Source of the DNA: Sipunculus nudus | Taxonomy: Eukaryota; Annelida; Sipuncula; Golfingiida; Sipunculidae | Assembly (NCBI GenBank): GCA_026874595.1 | Contig: CM049315.1 | Coordinates: 4,766,664-4,830,663 of the forward strand | DNA: 64,000 nucleotides | Reading direction: 5' to 3' | Shown here: one piece after another, positions 62,291-64,000 of the stretch | Layout of the letters: each line of letters begins with the position of its first letter | Position numbering within the stretch: position 1 is the stretch's first letter | Program-made: the position numbers and the translations under genes | Notes under the pieces: model-generated | The model's database searches: none | Told to the model about the DNA's origin: nothing | The model's input: the letters and a program-made list of their open reading frames with translations, nothing else

Positions 62291-63180
62291 GGTTGTAATT
62301 ATTTTGATGTATCAGACCAACACGAAGAGACTGACAAATAAACCACTTTGCAGTTAGTTTGGTGTATCAGACCCACACGAGGAGACTGACAAATAAACCA
62401 GGTTGTAATTATTTTGATGTATCAGACCAACACGAAGAGACTGACAAATAAACCACTTTGCAGTTAGTTTGGTATATCAGACCCACACGAAGAGACTGAC
62501 AAATAAACCACTTTGTAGTTAGTTTGGTATATCAGACCAACACGAGGAGACTGACAAATATACCAGGTTGTAGTTAGTTTGGTATATCAGACCCACACGA
62601 AGAGACTGACAAATAAACCAGGTTGTAGTTAGTTTGGTGTATCAGACCCACACGAGGAGACTGACAAATAAACCAGGTTGTAATTATTTTGATGTATCAG
62701 ACCAACACGAAGAGACTGACAAATAAACCACTTTGTAGTTAGTTTGGTATTTCAGACCAACACGAGGAGACTGACAAATATACCAGGTTGTAGTTAGTTT
62801 GGTATATCAGACCCACACGAAGAGACTGACAAATAAACCAGGTTGTAGTTAGTTTGGTGTATCAGACCCACACGAGGAGACTGACAAATAAACCAGGTTG
62901 TAATTATTTTGATGTATCAGACCAACACGAAGAGACTGACAAATAAACCACTTTGTAGTTAGTTTGGTATATCAGACCAACACGAGGAGACTGACAAATA
63001 TACCAGGTTGTAGTTAGTTTGGTATATCAGACCAACACGAAGAGACTGACAAATAAACCAGGTTGTAGTTAGTTTGGTGTATCAGACCCACACGAGGAGA
63101 CTGACAAATAAACCAGGTTGTAATTATTTTGATGTATCAGACCAACACGAAGAGACTGACAAATGAACCAGGTTGTAGTT
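62291..63180 (+). repeat. 220-bp tetrameric higher-order repeat
   Basis: The GGTTGTAATTATTTTGATG monomer occurs at 62291, 62401, 62676, 62896 and 63116. The last three are exactly 220 bp (four monomers) apart, with the same four variants in order. The earlier spacings are 110 and 275 bp, also multiples of 55. A variant form appears again near 63776. Confidence 0.88.
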
Positions 63181-64000
63181 AGTTTGGTATATCAGACCAA
63201 CACGAGGAGACTGACAAATAAACCAGGTTGTAGTTAGTTTGGTATATCAGACCCACAGGAAGAGACTGACAAATGAACCAGGTTGTAGTTAGTTTGGTAT
63301 ATCAGACCAACACGAGGAGACTGACAAATAAACCAGGTTGTAGTTAGTTTGGTGTATCAGACCCACACGAAGAGACTGACAAATGAACCAGGTTGTAGTT
63401 AGTTTGGTATATCAGACCAACACGAGGAGACTGACAAATAAACCGGGTTGTAGTTAGTTTGGTGTATCAGACCCACACGAAGAGACTGACAAATGAACCA
63501 GGTTGTAGTTAGTTTGGTATATCAGACCAACACGAGGAGACTGACAAATAAACCAGGTTGTAGTTAGTTTGGTATATCAGACCCACACGAAGAGACTGAC
63601 AAATGAACCAGGTTGTAGTTAGTTTGGTATATCAGACCAACACGAGGAGACTGACAAATAAACCAGGTTGTAATTAGTTTGGTATATCAGACCCACACGA
63701 AGAGACTGACAAATAAACCAGGTTGTAATTAGTTTGGTATATCAGACCCACACGAAGAGACTGACAAATGAACCAGGTTGTAACTATTTTGATGTATCAG
63801 ACCAACACGAAGAGACTGACAAATAAACCACTTTGTAGTTAGTTTGGTATATCAGACCAACACGAGGAGACTGACAAATATACCAGGTTGTAGTTAGTTT
63901 GGTATATCAGACCAACACGAAGAGACTGACAAATAAACCAGGTTGTAGTTAGTTTGGTGTATCAGACCCACACGAGGAGACTGACAAATAAACCAGGTTG

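Larger units (their letters stand above)
46806..64000 (+). repeat. 55-bp satellite array (about 310 copies, runs off the right edge)
   Basis: Monomer of 55 bp: AGACCAACACGAGGAGACTG, then ACAAATAAACCAGGTTGTAG, then TTAGTTTGGTATATC. Main variant classes are CAGTTTAGAGTCAGTTTGG, CAGTTTGCAGTTAGTTTGG, CAGGTTGTAGTTAGTTTGG, CACTTTGCAGTTAG and GGTTGTAATTATTTTGATG. AGACCCACACG and AGACCAACACG alternate in the first word. The left edge (46.8-48 kb) is the most divergent and the right two thirds are very uniform. Stops (TAA, TGA, TAG) occur in the monomer, so no long frames exist. Its right end is outside the window. Confidence 0.98.

Overview
The window looks like repeat-dominated, AT-rich DNA from an animal nucleus, most likely a marine invertebrate (mollusc or another lophotrochozoan is my best guess, held loosely). 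The reasons are decayed APE-type LINE retrotransposons, a decayed Ty3/gypsy-group LTR retrotransposon, microsatellites of several kinds, poly-G/C runs and very long minisatellite-like satellite arrays. There is no bacterial-style gene packing. I recognise no intact host gene, tRNA, rRNA or CRISPR array. By position, about 57% of the window is tandem repeat.

Layout. 1-4680: a 52-bp satellite that enters from the left edge, with a partly inverted array edge at 5225-5335. 4863-6480: no gene seen. 6480-7976: a broken LINE reverse-transcriptase copy whose 3' tail abuts a 47-bp array (about 8000-9283). 9284-11030: nothing recognised. 11035-12480 (minus strand): a second, internally deleted LINE. 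12651-25290: a 12.6-kb array of 33/39-bp monomers with an internal 1.35-kb inversion, recurring seed-like marker segments and near-identical long duplications. 25291-29901: sparse DNA with microsatellites, a poly-G run and a 355-bp tandem duplication. 29902-about 36668: a degenerate LTR retrotransposon with 5' LTR, tRNA-Pro-type primer site, gag, protease, integrase, reverse transcriptase, RNase H, polypurine tract and truncated 3' LTR. 36721-37385: a 33-bp minisatellite sitting where the rest of the 3' LTR should be. 37386-46805: gene-poor DNA with simple repeats and small putative transposon remnants. 46806-64000: a 55-bp satellite of about 310 copies that leaves the right edge.

The main points for a second look are these. 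(1) The LTR element has its integrase upstream of the reverse transcriptase, the order known from the Gmr1 group and unusual for Ty3/gypsy elements. (2) Apparently different satellites share short words, which may point to common descent or a common template. (3) The 33/39-bp array keeps an internal record of its growth: seed segments, inversion and higher-order duplications. (4) Some array edges coincide with retroelement ends. I do not see a new enzymatic or defence system here. The long open frames in the arrays are explained by monomer lengths divisible by three. Copy numbers and long near-identical duplications in such arrays are also sensitive to assembly error.
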